Assembly (NCBI RefSeq): GCF_000007825.1
Contig: NC_004722.1
Span: 2,272,501 to 2,336,500, forward strand
DNA: 64,000 bases
Origin: Bacillus cereus ATCC 14579
GTDB lineage: Bacteria > Bacillota > Bacilli > Bacillales > Bacillaceae_G
Reading direction: 5' to 3'
Below the pieces are notes generated by a model. The model was given only the letters and a program-made list of their open reading frames with translations, had not been told where the DNA came from and did no database searches. A program made the position numbers and the translations under genes. Of the stretch, positions 52,284 to 60,269 are shown one piece after another; the first letter of the stretch is position 1; each line of letters opens with the position of its first letter.

Positions 52284-53123
52284 TTGAAACGCAATGACAA
52301 TTTATCATTGAATAAGGGGATGATAGGCCCAGAAAATATTGGACCTACATTTCCGATTCTGCCACCAATTTATATTCCAACCGGAGCAACAGGCCCGACT
52401 GGAATAACGGGGCCGACCGGAGAAACGGGGCCGACCGGAATAACAGGCCCAACCGGAGTAACAGGCCCAACCGGAATAACGGGACCAACCGGAGCAACGG
52501 GCCCGACTGGAATAACGGGACCAACCGGAGCAACAGGCCCAACCGGAATAACGGGCCCGACCGGAGCAACAGGTCCAACTGGAGAAACGGGCCCGACTGG
52601 AATAACGGGACCAACCGGAGCAACAGGCCCAACCGGAATAACGGGCCCGACCGGAGCAACAGGTCCAACTGGAGAAACGGGCCCAACCGGAGAAACGGGG
52701 CCGACCGGAGTAACAGGCCCGACTGGAATAACAGGCCCAACCGGAGCAACAGGCCCGACTGGAATAACGGGCCCGACCGGAGCAACAGGTCCAACTGGAG
52801 AAACGGGCCCGACTGGAATAACGGGACCAACCGGAGCAACAGGTCCTACCGGGGGGATTGGCCCTATAACAACCACCAATTTGTTATATTACACTTTTGC
52901 GGATGGAGAGAAGCTTATATATACAGATGCTGACGGGATACCCCAATATGGTACAACGAATATTTTGTCTCCTAGTGAAGTTTCTTATATTAATTTGTTT
53001 GTTAATGGAATACTGCAGCCACAACCATTATATGAAGTGAGTACTGGTAAATTAACTTTATTGGATACGCAACCACCATCGCAAGGATCTTCAATTATAT
53101 TACAATTTATTATTATTAATTAA
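52284..53123 (+). CDS. Collagen-like exosporium protein with BclB-like leader and DUF4183 tip
   Basis: This 279-residue protein starts at TTG 52284 after GAGG. The N-terminus (KGMIGPENIGPTFPILPPI, then IPTG) is the exosporium-targeting leader seen in BclB-type proteins. Residues about 33-195 are an unbroken GPT-rich collagen repeat of more than 50 G-X-Y triplets. The C-terminal 80 residues (SYINLFVNGILQPQPLYEVS) are DUF4183, not the BclB tip. The repeat DNA has an exact 90-bp tandem duplication. It should form hair-like trimers on the spore surface, glycosylated on threonine. Confidence 0.87.
   Translation: MKRNDNLSLNKGMIGPENIGPTFPILPPIYIPTGATGPTGITGPTGETGPTGITGPTGVTGPTGITGPTGATGPTGITGPTGATGPTGITGPTGATGPTGETGPTGITGPTGATGPTGITGPTGATGPTGETGPTGETGPTGVTGPTGITGPTGATGPTGITGPTGATGPTGETGPTGITGPTGATGPTGGIGPITTTNLLYYTFADGEKLIYTDADGIPQYGTTNILSPSEVSYINLFVNGILQPQPLYEVSTGKLTLLDTQPPSQGSSIILQFIIIN
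52378..52850 (+). repeat. Collagen-coding tandem repeat
   Basis: The unit is 9 bp (G-X-T / G-P-T) with higher-order 18-, 27- and 90-bp periods. 52501-52590 is identical to 52591-52680. A third partial copy covers about 52761-52841. Confidence 0.9.
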
Positions 53124-53161
53124 AAGGACAGATCCTTAATGAAAAGGAATCTGTCCTTTTT
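53122..53161 (+). terminator. Terminator of collagen/DUF4183 gene
   Basis: Arms AAAAGGACAGAT and ATCTGTCCTTTT. Confidence 0.85.
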
Positions 53162-53681
53162 GTTTTATATTTAAATAGTTAAAATTAAGTGAAGGTACAT
53201 TCAATTTCTAGCTGTCATAAATGGTTGAATGATAGGAATTTTAACTTCAATTCTTTTCATAGTGTATTGGAATAAAATATAAAATGAATTTTTCAATATA
53301 GTATATGAGAGTTCTCTATAATACAAAGGGCTTCATGTGTAAAAAGAGAACACAATCTTAGTAAAGAAATAATGTATATTTATATGAAAAAATGGCACTG
53401 TTAATTGTTGAGTATATTCAAATTAATATGTGTATTTAAACCTAAGAGATAAACGTGGAAAAATAAAATAAACCCGTAAGTTTAGGTATTTAATCTAAGC
53501 AGTCAATTATTAAAAACATATAATTAATATGTGAGTCATGAACATAATTAAATAACGTTTTTAAGTTTAATTATATTTCATGTTTCCTATTTTAAGTCAA
53601 TATATAACACATACTCTTTTACAACTTTATGATCCTTATAATAGGAAAAACTCAAATATAAAACAAGTAAGGAGGACATAA
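53124..53681. other. Intergenic region upstream of the large collagen-like gene
   Basis: Beyond the terminator at its left end I see no ORF or repeat. It is very AT-rich. A late-sporulation (sigma-K) promoter is expected near its right end, where CATACTC at about 53608 resembles the start of a sigma-K -10 box; this is weak. Confidence 0.4.
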
Positions 53682-54887
53682 ATGACAAGTAATAATTGTT
53701 TCGGTCATAACCACTGCAATAATCCGATTGTTTTCACTCCAGATTGTTGTAACAATCCACAAACAGTTCCGATTACTAGTGAGCAATTAGGTAGATTAAT
53801 TACTTTACTAAACTCTTTAATTTCGGCTATTGCAGCGTTTTTTGCAAATCCAAGTGATGCAAACAGATTAGCTTTACTCAATTTGTTTACTCAACTATTG
53901 AACTTACTAAATGAATTAGCACCTTCTCCAGAAGGGAATTTCTTAAAACAATTAATTCAAAGTATTATTAATTTACTACAATCTCCTAACCCAAATCTAA
54001 GTCAATTACTTTCTTTATTACAACAATTCTACAGTGCTCTTGCACCATTCTTCTTCTCTTTAATTATTGACCCTGCAAGTTTACAACTTTTATTAAACTT
54101 ATTAACTCAATTAATTGGTGCTACTCCAGGAGGCGGAGCAACAGGTCCAACAGGTCCAACAGGTCCAGGAGGTGGAGCGACAGGTCCAACAGGTCCAACA
54201 GGTCCAGGAGGCGGAGCGACAGGTCCAACAGGAGCAACAGGAGCAACAGGAGCGACAGGTCCAACAGGCCCAACAGGAGCGACAGGTCCAGCAGGTACTG
54301 GTGGAGCAACAGGTTTAACAGGAGCAACAGGCCCAACGGGAGCAACAGGTTTAACAGGAGCAACAGGCTTAACAGGAGCAACGGGTGCAACTGGTGGCGG
54401 AGCTATTATTCCGTTTGCTTCAGGTACAACACCAGCAGCGTTAGTTAATGCGTTAGTAGCTAATACAGGAACTCTTCTTGGATTTGGATTTAGTCAGCCT
54501 GGTATAGCATTAACGGGTGGAACAAGTATCACATTAGCATTAGGTGTAGGTGATTATGCATTTGTAGCACCAAGAGCAGGGGTTATTACGTCATTAGCAG
54601 GTTTCTTTAGTGCAACAGCTGCATTAGCTCCATTATCACCTGTTCAAGTGCAAATACAAATATTAACTGCACCTGCAGCAAGCAATACGTTTACAGTACA
54701 AGGCGCACCTCTTTTATTAACACCAGCATTTGCCGCAATAGCGATTGGTTCTACAGCATCAGGAATCATACCTGAAGCTATTCCAGTAGCGGCTGGGGAT
54801 AAAATACTGTTATATGTTTCATTAACAGCAGCAAGTCCAATAGCTGCAGTTGCTGGATTTGTAAGTGCAGGTATTAATATCGTTTAA
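53682..54887 (+). CDS. Collagen-like exosporium protein with BclB-type C-terminal domain
   Basis: This 401-residue protein starts after AAGGAGG. The N-terminal 145 residues are not the usual short leader. They hold a cysteine-containing start (NNCFGHNHCNNPIVFTPDCC) and then a Leu/Asn/Gln-rich helical domain. Residues about 148-240 are collagen-like (GPTGPTGPGGGATGPTG). From about 240 to the end (GGGAIIPFASGTTPAALVNA, then VGDYAFVAPRAGVITSLAGF) it matches the BclB-type C-terminal domain. It is probably a spore-surface filament protein with its own anchoring domain; ExsJ-like proteins of B. cereus are possible relatives. Confidence 0.87.
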   Translation: MTSNNCFGHNHCNNPIVFTPDCCNNPQTVPITSEQLGRLITLLNSLISAIAAFFANPSDANRLALLNLFTQLLNLLNELAPSPEGNFLKQLIQSIINLLQSPNPNLSQLLSLLQQFYSALAPFFFSLIIDPASLQLLLNLLTQLIGATPGGGATGPTGPTGPGGGATGPTGPTGPGGGATGPTGATGATGATGPTGPTGATGPAGTGGATGLTGATGPTGATGLTGATGLTGATGATGGGAIIPFASGTTPAALVNALVANTGTLLGFGFSQPGIALTGGTSITLALGVGDYAFVAPRAGVITSLAGFFSATAALAPLSPVQVQIQILTAPAASNTFTVQGAPLLLTPAFAAIAIGSTASGIIPEAIPVAAGDKILLYVSLTAASPIAAVAGFVSAGINIV

Positions 54888-54925
54888 TTTGTTACATTTA
54901 GTAGGAAATTAAACAGGGGTTTGTA

Positions 54926-54968
54926 TATAGTCCTTCCTAATAAATTTAGGAAGGACTATATTTTTTTG
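54926..54968 (+). terminator. Terminator of BclB-tip gene
   Basis: Arms ATATAGTCCTTCCTAA and TTTAGGAAGGACTATAT, then T6. Confidence 0.9.
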
Positions 54969-55094
54969 AGAAATAAGTAATAAATCCATTGAACAATTAC
55001 TCTTTGTTAAGTTCGTATAAAAAAGTATAATTTACCCTTTCTCATTTAAGGCATAAGTTATGTAACTTTAAAAATTTCCGATCAGCAAAAAAAG

Positions 55095-55122
55095 ATGAAT
55101 TCTTTTAAAAAAGAATTCATCC
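55095..55122 (-). terminator. Hairpin at 3' end of small Ser/Gln-rich gene
   Basis: Perfect arms GATGAATTCTTTT and AAAAGAATTCATC. The stop codon of the small gene lies inside the hairpin. Confidence 0.7.
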
Positions 55123-55300
55123 ATAAAATAAACTATTTATTTTTATTGCAGTTACATCCTTTTTTCTTTATATAGCCTTGCTCGGCTAAGTCTCTTTGCG
55201 ATTGGGAATTGGAAGATTGAGAATTGGAAGATTGAGAGGATGCTGAAGAGCTACTATTTTTATTATAAGAGTAGTTTTTTCGATAGTTATAATTACTCAT
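55118..55300 (-). CDS. 60-residue Ser/Gln/Asn-rich protein, candidate spore-surface
   Basis: The start ATG 55300 is 7 bases after GGAGGTGAT. The protein begins MSNYNYRKNYSYNKNSSSSA, continues with imperfect SSQSSNSQ repeats and ends KKGCNCN plus a short tail. Low complexity, a Tyr/Asn-rich start and a late Cys-x-Cys are common in small spore coat or exosporium proteins. It has no family I know. Its position among exosporium genes supports that role. Confidence 0.65.
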
Positions 55301-55389
55301 AGTACTATCACCTCCAATTTAATATATAAATATTATATGTATGTACACTATCAATTGTTACTATTATTAATAGGAAGAGAACATACAAT

Positions 55390-55421
55390 AAAAAAATCTC
55401 CTTGGTATTTTCCTAGGAGAT
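55390..55421 (-). terminator. Terminator of cupin gene
   Basis: Arms ATCTCCT and AGGAGAT with T7 on the minus strand. Confidence 0.75.
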
Positions 55422-55450
55422 AAATGATGATTCTTTTGAAAATTTACAAA

Positions 55451-56080
55451 TTAATAGCCCCAGTAAAGAGGAAAGTAATAAGAATCTTGGTGATACGGAT
55501 TCTGTTGTTGAGTGAGGGGCTGGGTTGGATAATTTTTCATTTCACGGTTTTGATTGCAGTTTGCCGGAGGACCAATTACGGTAGTTGATTGGATAGGGGA
55601 AACCGCTTGTTTCCATTGTTGTTCATTGAGACAATAAGTATGGGCCATCATATGAGCTGGAGTTAACCTTAAAATGTCAGAACCGAAAATAACTTCTGGA
55701 GTTGGAGCATTGAAAATAGCTAATAAATGAGTATTATCTGCTGTAGCAATTTCATAATGCCACCACGCTTGTGGAATGTTGGCAACTTGCCCGGGTTTTA
55801 TCGGTAAGTTTAATATTTGATTCGTAAATGGATTAAGTAAAGAAACAACAGCAGACCCTGAAATACAATAAACAAGTTCAGCTGCATTTTGATGAATATG
55901 TGGTTCTACAACATTTCCTGTACTTAAATAAATATCTAATAAAGAAGTATTTTCTAAAGTATTTAATTGTTTAATACCAAGTACATTTATATAATTCTGG
56001 GCATCTTTCCGAAAAAAATTACTTTTATTTACATCATAAGTAAAATTGGGTTGAGGGGGAGGTATAGTCGATGTTGGCAG
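55451..56080 (-). CDS. Spore-island cupin protein without a standard start
   Basis: From CTG 56080 the frame is open for 209 residues. It begins LPTSTIPPPQPNFTYDVNKS and continues FFRKDAQNYINVLGIKQ. The cupin domain has PHIHQNAAELVYCISGSAVV and PGQVANIPQAWWHYEIA, which carry plausible metal ligands. The tail is Gln/Pro/Tyr-rich (LTQQQNPYHQDSYYFPLYWGY). In-frame stops lie directly before the CTG, and the only ATG/GTG/TTG starts come after the cupin domain (from 55651). So the gene either uses CTG (GGCGGG is 12 bases upstream) or has lost its start. Confidence 0.68.
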   Translation of the reverse strand: MPTSTIPPPQPNFTYDVNKSNFFRKDAQNYINVLGIKQLNTLENTSLLDIYLSTGNVVEPHIHQNAAELVYCISGSAVVSLLNPFTNQILNLPIKPGQVANIPQAWWHYEIATADNTHLLAIFNAPTPEVIFGSDILRLTPAHMMAHTYCLNEQQWKQAVSPIQSTTVIGPPANCNQNREMKNYPTQPLTQQQNPYHQDSYYFPLYWGY

Positions 56081-56308
56081 TCAATTGTATTACCCGCCTT
56101 TCTATAGGTAAGTTAGGTTACAAAATTAGGATATGTGTCTAGTCTTTGTTTTGTGCTGTTGTCGGTAGCTTAACACCTTATTCCATAAAGAATAAGGTGT
56201 TAAGACCAAACTATATTCGTATTCCCATTCATACTTTGGATTGATGGAAAAAAGTAATGAAAATGTTAATTTAAAAGTACATCAATCATTTATAAGGAGT
56301 GAATGTTC

Positions 56309-56614
56309 ATGTCATTTAGTGAAATGATTAGAAATGAAGTACTCAGCTGGGCGGGTGTTTCTGAAAAACCGCATCGATTTGGTGGTATTGAAATAAATTA
56401 TGGCAAGAAAGAACTTGGCCATCTTCATGGTGATAAATTAGCTGATTTACCATTTCCGAAGTTAAAGCGAGATGAATTAGTGAAGCAAGGCTTGGTAAAA
56501 TCACATCACGTATTACCTGAATCAGGATGGATCAGTTATTATTTAAAGAGTGAAGAGGATATTCCATTTGCAATTGAGTTATTTCGTATGCAATATGACC
56601 GAATTAAAAAGTAA
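56309..56614 (+). CDS. DUF5519 (luciferase-domain-like) protein
   Basis: This 101-residue protein starts at ATG 56309, 9 bases after GGAG; ATG 56303 is too close. The block GKKELGHLHGDKLADLPFPKLKRDEL and VLPESGWISYYLKSEEDIPFAIELFR match DUF5519, a small family often called luciferase domain. Enzyme role unknown. It lies just upstream of the ECF41 operon hairpin. Confidence 0.83.
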   Translation: MSFSEMIRNEVLSWAGVSEKPHRFGGIEINYGKKELGHLHGDKLADLPFPKLKRDELVKQGLVKSHHVLPESGWISYYLKSEEDIPFAIELFRMQYDRIKK

Positions 56615-56648
56615 TGAAATATAGTAGGGTAATAAAAATTTATTTTTA

Positions 56649-56675
56649 TGTCACATCCCTCCTTAATCGTTCGTC
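56649..56675 (+). promoter_or_regulatory. ECF41-type promoter
   Basis: TGTCACA (56649-56655) and CGTC (56672-56675) are exactly 16 bases apart. This is the promoter form I recall for ECF41 sigma factors. It lies about 34 bases before the start of the FAD gene that is co-transcribed with the ECF41 gene, so it implies self-control. Confidence 0.75.
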
Positions 56676-56702
56676 TTGTATGTAGAACGATTAAGGAGGG
56701 AT
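56655..56702 (+). promoter_or_regulatory. Long hairpin masking the ribosome binding site
   Basis: Two exact 18-base complementary arms (56655-56672 and 56685-56702) enclose a 12-base loop. The 3' arm contains AAGGAGGG (56693-56700), the ribosome site of ATG 56709. The 5' arm lies within the ECF41 promoter, between and over its two boxes. The run TTTTATT after it is weak for a terminator but possible. Confidence 0.8.
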
Positions 56703-56708
56703 TTTATT

Positions 56709-58019
56709 ATGAAGAAATTTGATGTAGCAATTGTTGGCGGTGGGCTTGCTGGATTAACAGCATCTATATATTTAGCGAAAGTTGGAAGGAAAGTGATTGT
56801 ATTAGAAAAGTCCAGTCAATTCGGTGGCCGAGGGATGACTACAAATAAAAATGGAATCTGCATGAATCTTGGTGCACATGCTTTATATAGAGGCGGGGCA
56901 GCGTTTATAACTTTTAACGAGCTCGGTATGACTCTTCCAGGTGGAATACCATCTACAAAAGCACATGGAATATGGAAAGGGGATATATTCACCATCCCAA
57001 CAGATTTTCGCTCAATTTTATCAACACCACTACTTTCTTGGTCTGCAAAAGTACAATTCTCACGTCTTATGATTCGTTTAGGAAATTTAGATGTAGGAGA
57101 AGTTCCGAAAATGAGTCTAACTACATGGGCAGAAAATGAAATAAAAGATCCAATGGTTCGCAATATATTTTATGCGCTATGCCGGACAACAACATATACG
57201 TTTGCTCCTACAATACAATTAGCATCATCTGTACTAAAGCAAATACAGCTTTCTATAAAAGAAGGAGTGCTTTATGTAGATGGTGGTTGGGAGACGATAA
57301 TAACAAAATTAAGAGCTATAGCAAATGATATCGGGGTGCAGTTTTTGGCTAAAAAGCATGTTGTGGAAATTGAGCATTCCGAAGGTAAACAAAGAATACA
57401 TTGTGTTGATGATGAGGTTTTTGAAGTAGGTACAGTCATCGTGACGACTCCGCCGAAAGAGGCTTGTAAAATAATAAAAGGTGCAGAAGGAACAAGTTTG
57501 CATAAATGGAGTGAACAATCGGTACCGGTTACTGTTGGTGCATTAGATATTGGCTTGAGACAATTACCCAATCCTACACATCAATTTGTATTAGGATTAG
57601 ATCAACCTATATTTTTCACAAATCAATCGAGAGCAGCTAAATTAAGTGAAGACGGATCAATTGCAGTGAGTCTAATTAAGTACCATAATCCTGTGCTAGA
57701 GATGAATCATATTCATGAAGATAAAGAACAGTTGGAAAGTACGATGGAGTTGTTACACTCAAATTGGAAAAGAGAAGTTGTTGCACAGCAATATTTACCG
57801 AAAATAACAGTAGTACATGATTTTCCTCATATTGACCGTGTTGAAAAGCCGGGTCCTAATATACCTGAAATGCCAGGTGTTTATGTTGCAGGAGATTGGG
57901 CAGGGCATGATGAAATATTAGCTGATGCTGCGGTAGCAAGCGGGAAACGTGCAGCGTTACACATTTTAAAGCAATATGAAAGTGAGGCAGTTCATCATGG
58001 AAACGGAGCAGTTATATGA
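56709..58019 (+). CDS. FAD-dependent oxidoreductase (phytoene-desaturase/amine-oxidase type)
   Basis: This 436-residue protein has the N-terminal dinucleotide motif VAIVGGGLAGLTASIYLAK, then LEKSSQFGGRG, and the C-terminal FAD segment VYVAGDWAGHDEILADAAVA. It is a flavin amine-oxidase or carotenoid-desaturase-like enzyme with unknown substrate. It overlaps the ECF41 gene by 23 bases. ECF41 sigma genes are regularly linked to an oxidoreductase, epimerase or carboxymuconolactone decarboxylase, and this is the oxidoreductase version. Confidence 0.87.
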   Translation: MKKFDVAIVGGGLAGLTASIYLAKVGRKVIVLEKSSQFGGRGMTTNKNGICMNLGAHALYRGGAAFITFNELGMTLPGGIPSTKAHGIWKGDIFTIPTDFRSILSTPLLSWSAKVQFSRLMIRLGNLDVGEVPKMSLTTWAENEIKDPMVRNIFYALCRTTTYTFAPTIQLASSVLKQIQLSIKEGVLYVDGGWETIITKLRAIANDIGVQFLAKKHVVEIEHSEGKQRIHCVDDEVFEVGTVIVTTPPKEACKIIKGAEGTSLHKWSEQSVPVTVGALDIGLRQLPNPTHQFVLGLDQPIFFTNQSRAAKLSEDGSIAVSLIKYHNPVLEMNHIHEDKEQLESTMELLHSNWKREVVAQQYLPKITVVHDFPHIDRVEKPGPNIPEMPGVYVAGDWAGHDEILADAAVASGKRAALHILKQYESEAVHHGNGAVI

Positions 58020-58866
58020 AGCGTATCAACCATTATTATTTTCGTTATCATACAGAATCCTTGGGAGTGTTATGGATGCTGAGGATATCGTTCAGGATGT
58101 ATTTATCTCGCTAAATAATATAGAAGATCCACAATCTATAGAAAATATGAAAGCATATTTATGTAAGATGGCGACAAATCGTTCAATTGATAAATTACGA
58201 TCGGCAGCGCATAAACGTAACGTGTATGTAGGGATGTGGTTACCAGAGCCACTTGTAGAAGAGAGTGATGAGCCATCAAAGTCATTTATAATGAAAGAAT
58301 CCCTTTCCACCGCATATTTATTACTTTTACAACAACTATCTGAGGTAGAAAGGATTGTTTTCATATTAAGAGAGGTTTTCAGTTATGAATACGAAGAAAT
58401 AGCTTCAATTGTTGATAAGAGTAGTGTGAACTGCAGGAAGATCTTTCAACGTGCACGAAAAAGCATGTTGGAGAAACCGAAGCAATCAAAATTAAGCACG
58501 GAGAAAATGGCTTCTTATGTTGAAAAGTTTGTAGCATCATTACAGTGTGGGGATACGGAAGGTATGTTGGAAGTATTAAAAACAGATGCTATACTCAAAG
58601 CTGATGGTGGCGGTAAAGTTACGACTGCGATCAATCCAATTTATTCTGCAGATCGAATTATACGTTTGTTCTTTGGAATTGCACAACGATTGACAGAAGA
58701 GTACACTGTTGATTTCAAAATGGTAAATGGTATACCAGGAGTTATAGTTACAATAAATAATAAAGTAACATATGTTCTTTCGTTTGCATTTGAGGATGAG
58801 AAGATTTCAAATATTTATATGATGGTTAATCCTGAAAAACTTATGCATTTAAATGTAAAAATATAA
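57997..58866 (+). CDS. ECF41-family sigma factor
   Basis: This 289-residue protein starts at ATG 57997. Sigma region 2 covers about 5-75 (LLFSLSYRILGSVMDAEDIVQDVF) and region 4 about 105-160. A SnoaL-like C-terminal extension follows (about 180-289). The ECF41 marks are all present: WLPEP (81-85), DGGGK (203-207) and NPEKL (278-282, usual NPDKL). In this group the extension takes the place of an anti-sigma factor and tunes activity. It is in one operon with the FAD enzyme before it. Confidence 0.92.
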   Translation: METEQLYEAYQPLLFSLSYRILGSVMDAEDIVQDVFISLNNIEDPQSIENMKAYLCKMATNRSIDKLRSAAHKRNVYVGMWLPEPLVEESDEPSKSFIMKESLSTAYLLLLQQLSEVERIVFILREVFSYEYEEIASIVDKSSVNCRKIFQRARKSMLEKPKQSKLSTEKMASYVEKFVASLQCGDTEGMLEVLKTDAILKADGGGKVTTAINPIYSADRIIRLFFGIAQRLTEEYTVDFKMVNGIPGVIVTINNKVTYVLSFAFEDEKISNIYMMVNPEKLMHLNVKI

Positions 58867-58898
58867 AAAAGCGCATTTCTTCAGAAATGCGTTTTTTA
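58864..58898. terminator. Bidirectional terminator
   Basis: Arms AAAAAAGCGCATTTC and GAAATGCGTTTTTT between convergent genes. Confidence 0.9.
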
Positions 58899-59057
58899 TT
58901 ATTTTTCTAACATTTCAAGAGGTACATCTTTTTCGCCAGCTACCTCAAATTTAATTTCCCCGTCTTCTTCATAAATACGTGTAATAATCGGTATAGTAAT
59001 CATTAATTTTTTATGCTGCTTTCGTTTTCGAGCAGCATCTAAGCTAATCACGTTCAT
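58899..59057 (-). CDS. Small unrecognised protein
   Basis: This 52-residue protein starts at ATG 59057, 7 bases after AAAGGATG. It begins MNVISLDAARKRKQHKK and ends in an acidic strand pattern (EEDGEIKFEVAGEKDVPLEM). A similar VISLDAARKRK start occurs in several short Bacillus proteins. Function unknown. Confidence 0.65.
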   Translation of the reverse strand: MNVISLDAARKRKQHKKLMITIPIITRIYEEDGEIKFEVAGEKDVPLEMLEK

Positions 59058-59370
59058 TTGTAAGCATCCTTTCTTCTGGAAATATATAAACAAAGAAAAT
59101 GCGTCCGAAAAGGGCGCTTAATTGAATTTGAAATACCGATTCATTTAAATGGGGTTTATATAATTTAATAACTGCAATTTTAATATGAAATAATATGAAT
59201 GGAATAATTGCACGTAGAAATTAACTTTACCAAAAAACGAAACAATATGCTATAAAAAATTATAAATCTTTGTCATATAACAGGAAAAAGGTTTTTGTTT
59301 CGCATATAATAAAAAGTAGACGGGCAGCAAGAGTTTTTTCATCATATTGCTTGGAAAGGCGATGAAAAGA
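59058..59370. other. Intergenic region
   Basis: AT-rich DNA with divergent genes on both sides. No ORF with a ribosome site and no hairpin of note; presumably two promoters. Confidence 0.4.
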
Positions 59371-59955
59371 ATGGATACAGTAGATTCATTATTATTGCAA
59401 CTTGAACAATATGGAGAAGAGCATGATCGAAATAAAAAAACAAGGGAAGAAAAATTACGGAATGTTTCTCGTGAGATGGGGCAATTTTTATCAATTTTAG
59501 TAAAAGGGTGTAATGCAAAAAACATTTTAGAAATCGGAACTTCTAATGGTTATTCTACATTGTGGTTAGCTAATGCGGTAGAAGAAACAAATGGAAATGT
59601 AACAACTGTAGAGCTTTCTTCAGAACGAGTTGGAGAGGCACTTGTCAATTTTGAAAAGGCAAACCTGTTACAAAGAATTGATATTCACAATCAAGAAGCA
59701 GGGGCATTTTTAGATTCTCAATTAGATCATTCATTTGATTTTATTTTCCTAGATTCAGAGCGCACGCAATACATGTGGTGGTTTGAGCATATAAAACGTA
59801 TGTTACAGCCAAAAGGTTTTCTTGTTGTTGATAATGCAACTTCTCATGCAAGTGAATTAGATGAGTTTATAAAAATGATTGAAGAAGATGATACGTTTGA
59901 AACAGTGTTATTAGCGTTTCAAAAGGGAGCATTTGTAGCTCACAAAAATAAATAG
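59371..59955 (+). CDS. O-methyltransferase (class I SAM-dependent)
   Basis: This 194-residue protein starts at ATG 59371 with GGAAAGG 11 bases before. The SAM motif I reads ILEIGTSNGYSTLWLA (about 52-67), followed by TTVELSSERVGEA and the metal-type FDFIFLDSERTQYMWWFEH. VVDNATSH is the later metal or substrate loop. It fits the methyltransf_3/24 group related to catechol O-methyltransferases. Substrate unknown; monocistronic. Confidence 0.87.
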   Translation: MDTVDSLLLQLEQYGEEHDRNKKTREEKLRNVSREMGQFLSILVKGCNAKNILEIGTSNGYSTLWLANAVEETNGNVTTVELSSERVGEALVNFEKANLLQRIDIHNQEAGAFLDSQLDHSFDFIFLDSERTQYMWWFEHIKRMLQPKGFLVVDNATSHASELDEFIKMIEEDDTFETVLLAFQKGAFVAHKNK

Positions 59956-60269
59956 AAGTGAGTGTAATAGAATTATCACATTGAAAACGGGTGAATGTCA
60001 AAAGATTGAGTGTAGCACGATTAAAAGAACGTAAATTATTTAGGAAATATATGAAGAATCCGCCTTCAGCATGTAGTTCTCTAGGTCTTAAGTCTGAGGA
60101 AAATTATGTTGATTACAGGTATACTTATAGTAAGAAACAGGGAATGACTGCATAAACAGACATTTCTAAAAAAATCGATTTCAAGCAATCAGAATGTGTA
60201 TGAAATACGATATAATTGATGAAATATAGTGCATATAAATTCGCACATATAAATAAAGGAGCGATTTTG
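59956..60269 (+). other. Intergenic region with a doubtful short frame
   Basis: A 54-codon frame from GTG 59991 to 60155 (MNVKRLSVARLKERKLFRKY, then MKNPPSACSSLGLKSEENYV) has no good ribosome site. It may be a remnant of a larger gene. Nothing else is seen. Confidence 0.3.

Noticed and set aside
52345..52879. Two long minus-strand frames opposite the collagen repeat (Pro/Val-rich and Leu/Arg-rich)
   Set aside because: They are by-products of the 9-bp repeat, which keeps all frames open; the plus strand has leader, tip, start and terminator.
59991..60155. A 54-codon frame upstream of the TelA gene as a real gene
   Set aside because: Weak start context and no known family; kept only as a possible remnant.
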